In this document: piece after piece, positions 46,507-55,456 of the stretch
Position numbering within the stretch: position 1 is the stretch's first letter
How the letters are laid out: each line of letters begins with the position of its first letter
DNA from: Gammaproteobacteria bacterium
GTDB taxonomy: Bacteria > Pseudomonadota > Gammaproteobacteria > Nevskiales > Nevskiaceae
Reading direction: 5' to 3'
DNA length: 64,000 bases
Assembly (NCBI GenBank): GCA_026398815.1
Contig: JAPLSA010000024.1
Span: forward strand, 123,768 to 187,767
The notes under the pieces: model-generated
What the model was told of the DNA's origin: nothing
What the model saw: only the letters and a program-made list of their open reading frames with translations
Databases searched by the model: none
Position numbers and translations under genes: made by a program

Positions 46507-47766
46507 TCATGCGGTGCCGGCCGCAGCTGCAGGCCGTCGCCACAGCGCAGCCAGCCGTGGCGGGCCTCGGCCGGCATCCAACGCGATGACCAGCGCCGCG
46601 CAGCCGGCCACCGCCAGCCCGAAGCCGGCGGCCAGCGCCGGCAGGTAGCCGAAGGCATCGCCGAGCGCGGCGGCCACGAAGGCCGCCAGGCCCTGGGCGA
46701 CCACCACGGCACAGGCCAGCAGCGTGTAGTCGGTGCCGGCATGCTCGGGATCGGAGGCATCCATCATAAGCGTGAACAGCGCCACCGTCGCCATGCCGCC
46801 GAACAGATGCTCGGCGATGCAGGCCGACCAGACCAGCGGCCGGTCGGCCGGCAGGCCGGCGGCGACGACGTACAGCAGCAGGCTCAGCGCCTGGGCGATG
46901 CCGCAGCCGAGCAGCGCCCGCCGGCGCCCGAGCCGGAACGCCAGCCAGCCACCGGCGGCCGCGCCCAGCAGGCCGACGATCGAGCCCAGCGTGCCCTTGA
47001 CGAGGGCGATCTCGGCGATCGGCCAGTGCGCGTCCTTGAGCATCGGCCCGATCAGCGACGCGGTCATCGAATCGCCGAACTTGTAGGCGCAGACCAGCGC
47101 CAGCAGCAGCGCCATGCCGGGCATCCGCAGCCTCGGCCACCAGCCGGCGGCCAGCTGCCCCACCGGCGGCCGCGTCTGCCGCGCCGGGGTTTCGCGTGCA
47201 CTGCGCTGCAGCAGCACCGGCAGGCAGGTCAGCGCCAGCAGCGCCGACATGCCGAGGCACATCGGCACCCAGCCGAACTGTGCGTAGATCCACAGCAGCA
47301 GACCGCCGCCGAGCACCATGCCGATCCGGTAGGCGCCGACCTGGATACCGTTGCCGAGCCCGCGTGCGCGGGCGTCGAGCAGGCGCACGGCCAGCCCGTC
47401 GGTGGCCACGTCCTGGATCGCCGCCAGCGCGTTGAACGCGAACACCGCGACGAACACCGCCATGAAGCCCTGCGCGGGATCGATCCAGGCCAGCAGCGCA
47501 GCGCCGATCGCGGCAACGAACTGGATCGGCACGATCCAGCCGCGCCGGGTGCCGATGTGGTCGACCATCGGCGCCCACAGGAACTTCAGCGCCCACGGCA
47601 GGAACAGCAGACTGGTGGCGCTGATCGCCTTCAGCGACGCGCCGCTTTCACGCATCAGCACCGGCAGCGCCTGGGTGAAAAAGCCGTAAGGCAGCCCCTG
47701 CGCGACGTACAGGCTGGTCAGCAGCAACAGCGGCGCAGTGGCGGGAGGCGTGCGGGCGGGGCTCAT
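46507..47766 (-). CDS. MFS transporter (AmpG-like)
   Basis: This 419-residue protein has about 12 hydrophobic segments, beginning LLLLTSLYVAQGLPYGFFTQALPVLMRESG. The loop KFLWAPMVDHIGTRRGWIVP and FNALAAIQDVATDGLAVRLLD are strongly AmpG-like. AmpG permeases import anhydromuropeptides in cell-wall recycling, but related MFS clades carry other cargo, so the substrate is uncertain. The ATG at 47766 was chosen; a 26-codon extension has no conserved content. A gap of 39 bases separates it from the CinA-like gene. Confidence 0.85.
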   Translation of the reverse strand: MSPARTPPATAPLLLLTSLYVAQGLPYGFFTQALPVLMRESGASLKAISATSLLFLPWALKFLWAPMVDHIGTRRGWIVPIQFVAAIGAALLAWIDPAQGFMAVFVAVFAFNALAAIQDVATDGLAVRLLDARARGLGNGIQVGAYRIGMVLGGGLLLWIYAQFGWVPMCLGMSALLALTCLPVLLQRSARETPARQTRPPVGQLAAGWWPRLRMPGMALLLALVCAYKFGDSMTASLIGPMLKDAHWPIAEIALVKGTLGSIVGLLGAAAGGWLAFRLGRRRALLGCGIAQALSLLLYVVAAGLPADRPLVWSACIAEHLFGGMATVALFTLMMDASDPEHAGTDYTLLACAVVVAQGLAAFVAAALGDAFGYLPALAAGFGLAVAGCAALVIALDAGRGPPRLAALWRRPAAAAGTA

Positions 47767-47924
47767 GCGGCTAGCGTACGCGACCAACAGCCGCCATCGA
47801 TGTGCGGCAACCCTCCGTGCAGCTTCGGAGACCGCTTGCGACATCGTCTCGATGGCTTGATCCCGCGGCAGCGGCCATGGTGATCTACTGCGGCCAGATC
47901 ACCGCCACGCAGGGAGCCGCGCCG

Positions 47925-48356
47925 ATGAATGCAGACGATTACGAGTACGCCGGCTTCTGGATCAGGGTCTGGGCCAGCATCATCGACACCGCGCTGCTCA
48001 TGCTGGTGATCTTTCCACTGGTGGTGACGGTTTACGGCTGGAACTATTTCGATACGGATGCCGCCTTCATCAGAGGTCCGGCGGACTTCCTGATTTCATG
48101 GCTGATGCCGGCCGCTGCAGTCGTGCTGTTCTGGCTGTACCGGCGCGCGACACCCGGCAAGATGGCGATCGACGCAACCATCGTCGACGCCACCACCGGC
48201 GCGGCGATCACGCCCCGCCAGGCGCTGATCCGTTACCTCGGCTATTTCGTCGCGGGGCTGCCGCTCGCGCTTGGCCTGATCTGGGTCGCGTTCGATCCGC
48301 GCAAGCAGGGCTGGCACGACAAGATGGCCGGCACCGTGGTGATCCGCCTGCGTTGA
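47925..48356 (+). CDS. RDD-family membrane protein
   Basis: This 143-residue protein has the RDD signature in GFWIRVWASIIDTALLMLVIFPL and GKMAIDATIVDATTGAAITPRQALIRYLGYFVAGLPLALG, with three hydrophobic segments. It ends in WHDKMAGTVVIRLR. RDD proteins are small inner membrane proteins, some linked to sodium or proton exchange. AGGGAG precedes the ATG. An ATG at 47877 is an alternative start. It stands alone. Confidence 0.85.
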   Translation: MNADDYEYAGFWIRVWASIIDTALLMLVIFPLVVTVYGWNYFDTDAAFIRGPADFLISWLMPAAAVVLFWLYRRATPGKMAIDATIVDATTGAAITPRQALIRYLGYFVAGLPLALGLIWVAFDPRKQGWHDKMAGTVVIRLR

Positions 48357-48417
48357 CGCGGGCCAGCGCCGGTGCAATTCGAGAAACGCTAGCCGCCTGC
48401 GATTTCTGCCTGGCCTC

Positions 48418-49401
48418 TCAAGGCTTCAGCGTGATCGCGTAGGGCACGCGGTTCTCGGCATCGACCAGTTCGACATTCAGCGCCTCGGCGGTCAGCGACA
48501 TCGCCATGAAGCCGGCGCTGGCGATGGCGAACAGCCGGCCGTCCTTCGGGTCCGGCACGCCCAGCGGGCGGGTTTCCGATCCGGCCCCGGACACCAGGTG
48601 GGTGACCGTGCCGCCGGGGCGGCGGATCACCTGAAGATCGTGCTCGTGGCCGGCCAGATAGGCCTGCACGTGATACTTCTCCAGCAGCGGCAGCAGCGCT
48701 TTCTCCAGCTCTTTCTGGATGCCGCCGCCGACCGCCTTCTTGCGCTTGCCGACCGTGTAGATCGGATGGTGGCCGACGACGATCTTCCAGCGCGCGGTCG
48801 ACTTCTTCAGCTCGTCCTCCAGCCAGCGCAGCTGCGCGGCCGCGTCCTGATCGGCCACCGCGTATTCGCCTGGATGCTGCTGGTAGTCCTCGATCATCGG
48901 CGAGGTGTCGATGAAGAAGAACTGCGCCTGCACCGGGCTGTCGTCGCCGGCGGCGAAGGTCTTGGTGAAATAGCGGGCCGGCATCTGCCAGCGACGGCTG
49001 ATCCGCGTGTAGTCGATCTGCGCCTGCGGATTGCCCTTGTAGTCGTGATTGCCGAGCACGACGTACCACGGCACATGCAGCGCGTGATCGCTGTAGACGT
49101 CCTCGAAGGAGCTGCGCCACGAGGGGTCATCGGTGCTGGCGACGCCGACCGGATAGAAGTTGTCGCCGACCGAGATCACGAACGCGGCGTCCTGCTTGCG
49201 CGCCGCCGCCGCCAGCCGGCCGGCGGTGTCGGACTGCCCTTCCTGGCCGTGCCGGCCCCAGTCGCCGATGACCAGGAAATGCAGCGCGTCCTTGACTGGC
49301 GTCACGGGGGAAGTCGGCGGCGTGGCCGGTCCGGCGATGGCCGAGACGGCACTGCCCAGAGTCAGCGCCAGTGCCAGGAAATGCGAGCGGAGAGCGTTCA
49401 T
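48418..49401 (-). CDS. Purple acid phosphatase-like metallophosphoesterase
   Basis: This 327-residue exported enzyme has a signal peptide cut near AIAG and the full set of purple acid phosphatase motifs: GDWGRHG, VGDNFYPVG (Asp and the colour-giving Tyr), LGNHDYKG, VVGHHPIYT and LAGHEHDLQV. The layout matches the small animal-type (ACP5-like) enzymes with a Fe/metal centre. It releases phosphate from organic esters in the periplasm. It is 27 bases downstream of the TonB receptor gene in the same direction, with phoD further upstream, so the three form a phosphate-scavenging group. Confidence 0.9.
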   Translation of the reverse strand: MNALRSHFLALALTLGSAVSAIAGPATPPTSPVTPVKDALHFLVIGDWGRHGQEGQSDTAGRLAAAARKQDAAFVISVGDNFYPVGVASTDDPSWRSSFEDVYSDHALHVPWYVVLGNHDYKGNPQAQIDYTRISRRWQMPARYFTKTFAAGDDSPVQAQFFFIDTSPMIEDYQQHPGEYAVADQDAAAQLRWLEDELKKSTARWKIVVGHHPIYTVGKRKKAVGGGIQKELEKALLPLLEKYHVQAYLAGHEHDLQVIRRPGGTVTHLVSGAGSETRPLGVPDPKDGRLFAIASAGFMAMSLTAEALNVELVDAENRVPYAITLKP

Positions 49402-49428
49402 GCGAAGGCGTCGAAATCAGGTTGTCGA

Positions 49429-52224
49429 TCAGAAGTTCAGCTTGATGCCGAGCTCGCCAGTGATGCCGTACTGCTCGTACTGGGCAGCGTAGCGATCGGC
49501 GCCGAAATAGGCATAGAACGGCTCGTCGGTGATGTTGACGACGTTGACATAAAGCCGCGCGTAGTCGGTGAGCTGGTAGCCGCCGGTGAAATCCAGCTGC
49601 AGGTTGGCGTCGGCGTAGCGGTCGAAGCGCGGGTCGTCGAGTTCCTCGATCGAATCGAGGAAAGCGCTGCGGTAGGTCGCCGACAGGCGCGCGCTGAAGC
49701 CGTACTTCTCGTAACCGAACGCGAGATTGCCGACCCGGTCCGACTGCCGAGGCAGCGACAGCCGATCGTCGCGGAACGGCAGCCGCGCCCGGCTGTTGGT
49801 CAGCGTGTAGTTGGCCGACACCAGCAGGCCATCGAACGGCGCCGGCAGGAACTTCAGCGCCTGCGTGTAACCGAGTTCAAGGCCGTAGACATCGGCGGAC
49901 TGGCCGTTGACGGCCTGGAACACTTCGTCGAACGCCTCGAAACCCGGCGAACCGGCAACATCGGCAATGACGATGAAATTGCGGATGCGCTTGTAGAAGC
50001 CGCCCGCCTGCACGACACCGAGGCTGCCCGGGTAGTACTCGAAGGCGAGATCGACGTTGCGCGAGCGCAGCGCCTTCAGGTTCGGGTTGCCGACCTCGCC
50101 ACGGCGCTGGATCTCGCCATCGTCCTCCTCGATCTCGATCAGCTGGCGCGGCGCGGCATCCTCGTAGCCCGGACGGGCCAGCGCCTCGGTGTAGGCCAGC
50201 CGGCCGATCAGGCGCGGGTCGAAGCGGTAGCGGAAATGCAGCGATGGCAGCAGCGCCGAGCCGTGGCGCCGGGCATTGAACGGCGCGAACTGCGGATCGC
50301 CATCGCCGTCGACATCGTCAACGGTGATCGTGGTGCCGCGCGACACGGTATCGGTGTATTCCATGCGCGCGCCGCCGAGGATGCGCAGGTCACCGATGTT
50401 GACCACGCCGAGCGCGTAGGCGGCGTAGATGTCCTCGTCGATCCGGTAATCGGCACCGCGCGAATCGACCGCCGACGAATCGCCGTCAAGCTCGAAGCCG
50501 CCGCGGCTCGCGTTGAAGTAGCGGCGGAATGCGCCCGGATCGACCCCTGGCCCGTAGTGGCCGAGCGGATAGCGGCGGTTGTCGCGGGCAAAGCCGGACA
50601 GGGTCACGTCGTCATCGCCGAAGCCGTCGTAGACGGCGGCTTCGAGTTCGGCGGTCTTCTTGCGCAGGCGAACCTTGCTGCCCATCTGCAGATGGCCGTT
50701 CCAGCTGCTGAACGCGTAGTCGTGGCGCAGGTTGACGGCGAAGCTGGTCTCGCGCTCCTCGGTGCTGGAATCCTCCAAGGTTGCTTCGTCGAGCACGAAA
50801 TCGGCGGGATCGTCATTGCCGGTGCCGAAGAAGACCGGGCGGCGGCGATCGGCCAGCGAATAGCCGAGGTCCAGCCCTTCGCCGACAAACGAGGCGCTCA
50901 AGTTGCTGCGGTTCTTCTCGTTGGCGAAGGAGTGGGCGACGACGTAATCGAACTTCCAGTCGTCCCAGCGATGCCTGGCGCCCAGCGCAGTGGTGAAGAT
51001 CTGCTGGGTCTCAACGCGCGCCCGCAGATTGCGTTCCTGGGTGGCGCCGTCGAAGCGGCCGCCGCTGTCGTCGAGCGCGCTCGCCTCGCCGTCCTCGAAC
51101 ACATAGACGCTCGACTGGCGCGTCTCGTCGTCCTTGAAACGGCTGAACAGCGTGCGCAGGTAAAACTCGTTGTTCGCGCTCGGGCGCCAGTCGAAATTCA
51201 GCGAGGTCGACAGGCGCTCGCGGATCACCCGGTAGTCGCGCTGCTCGCCTTCCTCCAGGCCGGGCAGCTCGCCGCCTTCGGTCTCCAGCAGCGGGAAGCC
51301 GGCGGTCTCGACGTTGTCGGAACCGAAGCTGCGGCGGAAGTAGCTGACGCCGGCCGAGACGCCGAAGTCGTCCTGCCCGCCGACCGACAGCAGCCGCGTA
51401 GCGGTGGCGGCGAGACGCGGGCTGACGGTGTCGCGCTGCTCGTTGTAGCTGCCTTCCGAGCGCAAGCTGAAGCTGTTGCCGCGATCGAAGGCGGTGGCGG
51501 TCTTGATCTCGATGTTGCCGCCGATGCCGTCGCCGTCCATGTCCGGGGTCAGCGTCTTGGTGACTTCCAGGCCTTCGAGCAGGTCGTTGGCCACGACATC
51601 GAGGTTGACCGACCGGGTGTCGCTTTCCGGGCTGCCGACGCGCACGCCGTTGATGGTCGCGGTATTCAGCGCCGGGTCGAGCCCGCGAATCACCACGAAG
51701 CGGCCTTCGCCCTGGTCGCGGGCCACCGACAGGCCGGGCAGGCGCTGCAGCGATTCGGCGACGTTCTGGTCCGGGTACTGGTTGATGGCGTCGAAATCGA
51801 CGACCGTCTTGATGTTGTCGGCCGCGCGCTGGCGGTTCAGCGCCCCCGCCTGCCCGGCCAGCTGACCGACGATCAGCACCTGCTTGAGCTTGACTGCGGC
51901 ATCGCCGAGCGCGAAGTCCTGCGTGGTCGTCGCATCGTCGCGGACGGTGATCGACTGCGCCGCTTCGGCGGCCCCGAGGTATTGCGCGGTCAGCGTGTAG
52001 CGGCCGGCCGGCACGTCGGCGAAACGGAAGCGGCCATCGCGGTCGGCGGCCGCCTCGCGGCCCAGTTCCCTGATCCGCACCAGCGTGCCCTGCAGCGCGC
52101 TGCCGCTGCTGCCGGCAACGCTGATCCGGCCGCTGATGCTGCCATCGGCCTGCGCTGCACCGCCGGAAAGAAAGCTTGCCGCCAACAGCCCGCGCGCCAG
52201 CGGCGCGCTGCGCATGCCCGTCAT
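49429..52224 (-). CDS. TonB-dependent receptor with N-terminal carboxypeptidase-regulatory-like domain
   Basis: This 931-residue protein has a signal peptide and a CarboxypepD_reg-like beta domain (about 28-105, GSISGRISVAGSSGSALQGTLVRI). The plug follows (QYPDQNVAESLQRLPGLSV, VIRGLDPALNTATINGVRV, EVTKTLTPDMDGDGIGGNIEI), then a long barrel ending KLNF. The plug is of the type seen in receptors for carbohydrates and other large substrates in xanthomonads and caulobacters. Flanked by two phosphatases, it may import a phosphorylated compound; that is inference. Confidence 0.92.
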   Translation of the reverse strand: MTGMRSAPLARGLLAASFLSGGAAQADGSISGRISVAGSSGSALQGTLVRIRELGREAAADRDGRFRFADVPAGRYTLTAQYLGAAEAAQSITVRDDATTTQDFALGDAAVKLKQVLIVGQLAGQAGALNRQRAADNIKTVVDFDAINQYPDQNVAESLQRLPGLSVARDQGEGRFVVIRGLDPALNTATINGVRVGSPESDTRSVNLDVVANDLLEGLEVTKTLTPDMDGDGIGGNIEIKTATAFDRGNSFSLRSEGSYNEQRDTVSPRLAATATRLLSVGGQDDFGVSAGVSYFRRSFGSDNVETAGFPLLETEGGELPGLEEGEQRDYRVIRERLSTSLNFDWRPSANNEFYLRTLFSRFKDDETRQSSVYVFEDGEASALDDSGGRFDGATQERNLRARVETQQIFTTALGARHRWDDWKFDYVVAHSFANEKNRSNLSASFVGEGLDLGYSLADRRRPVFFGTGNDDPADFVLDEATLEDSSTEERETSFAVNLRHDYAFSSWNGHLQMGSKVRLRKKTAELEAAVYDGFGDDDVTLSGFARDNRRYPLGHYGPGVDPGAFRRYFNASRGGFELDGDSSAVDSRGADYRIDEDIYAAYALGVVNIGDLRILGGARMEYTDTVSRGTTITVDDVDGDGDPQFAPFNARRHGSALLPSLHFRYRFDPRLIGRLAYTEALARPGYEDAAPRQLIEIEEDDGEIQRRGEVGNPNLKALRSRNVDLAFEYYPGSLGVVQAGGFYKRIRNFIVIADVAGSPGFEAFDEVFQAVNGQSADVYGLELGYTQALKFLPAPFDGLLVSANYTLTNSRARLPFRDDRLSLPRQSDRVGNLAFGYEKYGFSARLSATYRSAFLDSIEELDDPRFDRYADANLQLDFTGGYQLTDYARLYVNVVNITDEPFYAYFGADRYAAQYEQYGITGELGIKLNF

Positions 52225-52387
52225 GGAAGGTCCCCGTCGAACTCGAAATGGAATGCCGACATCGGGTCGCCGCCGGCTGCAGGCCGGTCGGCGCCAGATG
52301 AATTCCCGGCAATCTAGGGAACGGAGGTGACGGCGGCGTGAAGGTCCGGCACGGCGCTGCGGCAGCAGTGCTTCAGGTGCGACGGAC

Positions 52388-52423
52388 GCCCGGTCCGGCC
52401 GCCGTCAGCGGGCCGGACCGGGC
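52388..52423 (-). terminator. 13-bp GC-rich hairpin after phoD
   Basis: GCCCGGTCCGGCC (52388-52400) pairs perfectly with 52411-52423 around a 10-base loop, eight bases beyond the phoD stop. No T run follows on either strand, so it may be a weak terminator or an mRNA-stabilising stem rather than a classic terminator. Confidence 0.5.
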
Positions 52424-52430
52424 GCGGCGA

Positions 52431-54128
52431 TCACGGCGCCAGCGGCGGCGGATTGGCCTTCGGGGTGCTGCGCGAGCCACGCCGCAGGCGGTTTTCGTTG
52501 CGGCGATTCTCCAGGGCGATCGCAAAGCTCTGGCCGCGGTCGCGACGGTCGATGGTGGTGACGTACCACCACTCGTTCGACACCCGCTCCGGGGTGATGT
52601 CGAGCACCATGTAGCCGCGCTGGTCGAGGTTGATGTACTTGAAGTGCGGGTTGTTGGCGCGGATCACCGGCGACAGCGCCTGCAGGTTGTCGAGGCCGGC
52701 CGAGGTGACCGAGGTGCAGACGAACTCGACCGCCCGCGAACCTTCCCCGGTCAGCGCGTTGTAGCCGCCGAAACGCGGGCCGAGCAGCTTGTTCGGATCG
52801 GGCGTCAGGTCGGCGGCCCAGGAGCAGTGGATGTCACCGGTCAGCACCACGACGTTGTCGACCGGATCGTGCTGGGCGGTGCCGGTCAGGGCTTCGAAGA
52901 TCCGGTCGCGGCGCGGGTCGTAGCCGTCCCACTGGTCGACGTTGAGGTACTGGCTGAGCCGGGTCGCGTTCGGCAGGCCGAGCACCTTCAGCTGCGCGAA
53001 CATCACGCCCTGGCCGATCAGCTTCCACTTGTTGCGCGGCGCGCCGCGCAGGCCGTTGATCAGCCAGTCTTCCTGGGTGACGCCGAGCAGCTGGCGGTTC
53101 GGATCGGTGTAGGCGCCGGTCTGGGTGAACACGCCGAGGCCGGCCTGCGGCAGCAGCTGCACCGGTGCCGCGATGGGTTCGTCACGGGCGCCGACGCGCT
53201 CCTCGAGCATGTACAGGTCGGCCAGGTTGCCGATCGAGAAATTGCGCCAGTTGCGGCGCAGGTCATTGGCATCCGGCACCCGGGTCGGCATCCACTCGTA
53301 GTAGGCCTGCAGCGCGTTGGCGACCCGCGTCGCCCAGTCGCCCTCGGTGTCCGGCTGGTGGTTCTCGGCACCGTCCTTGTAGGCGTTGTTGGCGAACTCG
53401 TGGTCGTCCCAGATCGCGATGATCGGATGCTGGCGATGCATCTCCTGCAGCTCCGGCTCGCGCTTGTACTGGGCGTGGCGGGTGCGGTAGTCGGCCAGCG
53501 TCAGGATTTCGTGCGGCGGCTCGTAGTTGCGGGCGCTGCCGTAGTCGCCATTGCCGTATTCGTAGATGTAGTCGCCGAGGTGCAGCACCAGATCCAGATC
53601 GGCGCGCTCGGCAATCCGCGCGTAGGCGTTGAAGAAGCCGTGCGCCAGGCTTGAGCACGAGGCGACCGCCAGCCGCAGCCGCTGCACGTTGCCGACCGGC
53701 AGCGTGCGGGTGCGGCCGACCGGCGAGCGCACCGCGCCGACATTGAACCGGTAGTAGTAGGTGCGCCCCGGCTCGAGGCCGGCGGCATCGATCTTCACCG
53801 TGTGGTCGCGGCTGGCGTCGGTGATCGCCGCGCCGGTCTGCACCAGCGTCTGCAGGCCGGGATCGGTGGCGATCCGGTATTCGACCGTCACCGGCCCGCC
53901 GCCGGGCACGGTGACGCGGGTCCACAGGATCACGCGGTCGCGCAGCGGATCACCGCTGGCGACGCCGTGGACGAACGACAGCTTCGCGGTCTGCGCCTGC
54001 GCGGCGTTGCCGTCCTCGGACAGCATCGGCAGCGTGCTGGCGGCCAGCCCGGCGGCGGCGGATTTCAGGAAATGGCGGCGGTCAAGGCCGGTGCGCTTGC
54101 GCGCGCGGCGGCTGCGTTGCTGTCCCAT
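52431..54128 (-). CDS. phoD: PhoD-family alkaline phosphatase, Tat-exported
   Basis: This 565-residue enzyme has a twin-arginine signal (DRRHFLKSAAAGLAAS) and an N-terminal Ig-like PhoD domain (FVHGVASGDPLRDRVILWTRV). The catalytic part holds LHLGDYIYEYGNGDYG, IWDDHEFANNAY and LTGDIHCSWAADL. It releases phosphate from mono- and diesters in the periplasm, with Ca and Fe as cofactors in characterised relatives. A strong ribosome site (GGAGGAG) lies ahead of the ATG. It is 206 bases upstream of the TonB receptor gene. Confidence 0.94.
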   Translation of the reverse strand: MGQQRSRRARKRTGLDRRHFLKSAAAGLAASTLPMLSEDGNAAQAQTAKLSFVHGVASGDPLRDRVILWTRVTVPGGGPVTVEYRIATDPGLQTLVQTGAAITDASRDHTVKIDAAGLEPGRTYYYRFNVGAVRSPVGRTRTLPVGNVQRLRLAVASCSSLAHGFFNAYARIAERADLDLVLHLGDYIYEYGNGDYGSARNYEPPHEILTLADYRTRHAQYKREPELQEMHRQHPIIAIWDDHEFANNAYKDGAENHQPDTEGDWATRVANALQAYYEWMPTRVPDANDLRRNWRNFSIGNLADLYMLEERVGARDEPIAAPVQLLPQAGLGVFTQTGAYTDPNRQLLGVTQEDWLINGLRGAPRNKWKLIGQGVMFAQLKVLGLPNATRLSQYLNVDQWDGYDPRRDRIFEALTGTAQHDPVDNVVVLTGDIHCSWAADLTPDPNKLLGPRFGGYNALTGEGSRAVEFVCTSVTSAGLDNLQALSPVIRANNPHFKYINLDQRGYMVLDITPERVSNEWWYVTTIDRRDRGQSFAIALENRRNENRLRRGSRSTPKANPPPLAP

Positions 54129-54236
54129 GGCGATTCTCCTCCCGGTAAGTCCGATTCATGAACGTCGGACGTGATTGTTCCGCCTCGTGGTGACGCCGGC
54201 GTGACGCGGATGCTGCGCCCCGCCCGCAGGCTGCGG

Positions 54237-55058
54237 CTAGCGCCTGAGTCCTTTTTCCTGCATCACCATCGCCGCGATCTCCTCGATCGACATGTTGGCC
54301 GAGTTCAGGTGCGGCACGTTGTTGCGCCGGTACAGCTGCTCGGCCTGCCGCAGTTCGTAGGCGCACTGCGCCAGCGACGCGTACTTGGAGCCCGGCCGGC
54401 GCTCGCTGCGCACCTGCTGCAGCCGCTCCGGATCGGAGGTCAGGCCGAACAGCTTGTTCTCGAAGCCGCGCAGCGCCTTCGGCAGCTTGAGGTTCTCCAG
54501 GTCGTCCTCGGTCAGCGGGAAGTTGGTCGCGAATACCGCGTGCTGCAGCGCCAGGTACAGCGTGGTCGGTGTCTTTCCGCAGCGCGACGGGGCGATCAGG
54601 ATCACGTCGGCCCGGCTCAGGTCGCGCACGCTCTGGCCGTCGTCGTGCTCCATCGAGAAGTTCATCGCGTCGATGCGCGCGTTGTAGCGGCCGTGGTCGC
54701 TCATGCCGTGGGCGCGGCCCTGGGCGTGGGTCGACTTGATGCCGAGCTCCGCCTCGATCGGCGCGATGTAGGTGTCGAACAGGTCGAGGAACTGCGCGTT
54801 CGCGGTGCGCAGGATCGCCCGCACCTCCTCGTTCACGGTGGTCGAAAACACCAGCGGCCGGCGCGTTTCCGTGGTCGAGACGTGGTTGATATAGTTCACC
54901 GTCACTCGCGCCTTGTCGGTCGAGTTGATGAACGGCAGGGTCACCTTCCTGAATTCGACCCCCTCGAACTGGGTCAGCAAGGTGCTGCCGAGGGTCTCGG
55001 CGGTGATGCCGGTGCCGTCCGATACGAAGAATACGATGCGCTGCGCGGGTTCATTCAC
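54237..55058 (-). CDS. ppsR: PEP synthase regulatory protein (bifunctional kinase/pyrophosphorylase)
   Basis: This 273-residue DUF299 enzyme phosphorylates and dephosphorylates PEP synthase to switch it off and on. Marks are VFFVSDGTGITAETLGSTLL, the AHGMSD region and the nucleotide loop APSRCGKTPTTLYLA. It is divergent from sugE and ppsA, the usual neighbourhood for its target. Only 38 bases separate it from sugE, so the promoters must overlap. Confidence 0.95.
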   Translation of the reverse strand: MNEPAQRIVFFVSDGTGITAETLGSTLLTQFEGVEFRKVTLPFINSTDKARVTVNYINHVSTTETRRPLVFSTTVNEEVRAILRTANAQFLDLFDTYIAPIEAELGIKSTHAQGRAHGMSDHGRYNARIDAMNFSMEHDDGQSVRDLSRADVILIAPSRCGKTPTTLYLALQHAVFATNFPLTEDDLENLKLPKALRGFENKLFGLTSDPERLQQVRSERRPGSKYASLAQCAYELRQAEQLYRRNNVPHLNSANMSIEEIAAMVMQEKGLRR

Positions 55059-55096
55059 GCGCCAAGCCCCCCACCTGCCGAATCCCTTTTCTTGCC

Positions 55097-55417
55097 ATGT
55101 CCTGGGTTTATCTGGTTCTCGCCGGTCTGCTGGAGATCGGCTTCACGACAGCGCTGAAGCTGTCGAACGGTTTCTCGCTGGAGCGGCCGAAATATATCCT
55201 CGTTTTCGGCGCCTTCGCGTTGGGCAGTTTTTTTCTGCTCAACCTCGCGATGCGCGGCATCTCCCTTGGCACGGCTTATGCCGTGTGGACCGGAATCGGC
55301 GCGGCCGGCACGGCGCTGGTGGGGGTGATGTACTTCGGCGAAACCCTCAACGTGCTGCAAGTCTGCTTTCTGAGTCTGCTGATCGTGTCGATCATCGGTC
55401 TCAAGTTGGTATCCTGA
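55097..55417 (+). CDS. sugE: Small multidrug resistance protein SugE/Gdx-type
   Basis: This 106-residue four-helix protein starts MSWVYLVLAGLLEIGFTTALKLSNGF, with the essential Glu13. It continues with FALGSFFLLNLAMRGISLGTAYAVWTGIGAAGTALVGVMYFGE. The Gdx subgroup exports guanidinium in exchange for protons. No guanidine riboswitch fits in the 38 bases upstream. It lies 39 bases ahead of ppsA, so the two may be co-transcribed. Confidence 0.92.
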   Translation: MSWVYLVLAGLLEIGFTTALKLSNGFSLERPKYILVFGAFALGSFFLLNLAMRGISLGTAYAVWTGIGAAGTALVGVMYFGETLNVLQVCFLSLLIVSIIGLKLVS

Positions 55418-55456
55418 CGCCCCTTTTTGATCTTTCCCAAGCAGGAACTCGAGTTC

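Noticed and set aside
48598..52317. Plus-strand open frame of 1239 codons
   Set aside because: It lies opposite the purple acid phosphatase and TonB receptor genes; composition is Arg/Ala/Gly/Val-rich with no domain, as expected for the antisense of high-GC genes.
55059..55096. Guanidine riboswitch before sugE
   Set aside because: The 38-base gap is too short and shows no conserved aptamer sequence.
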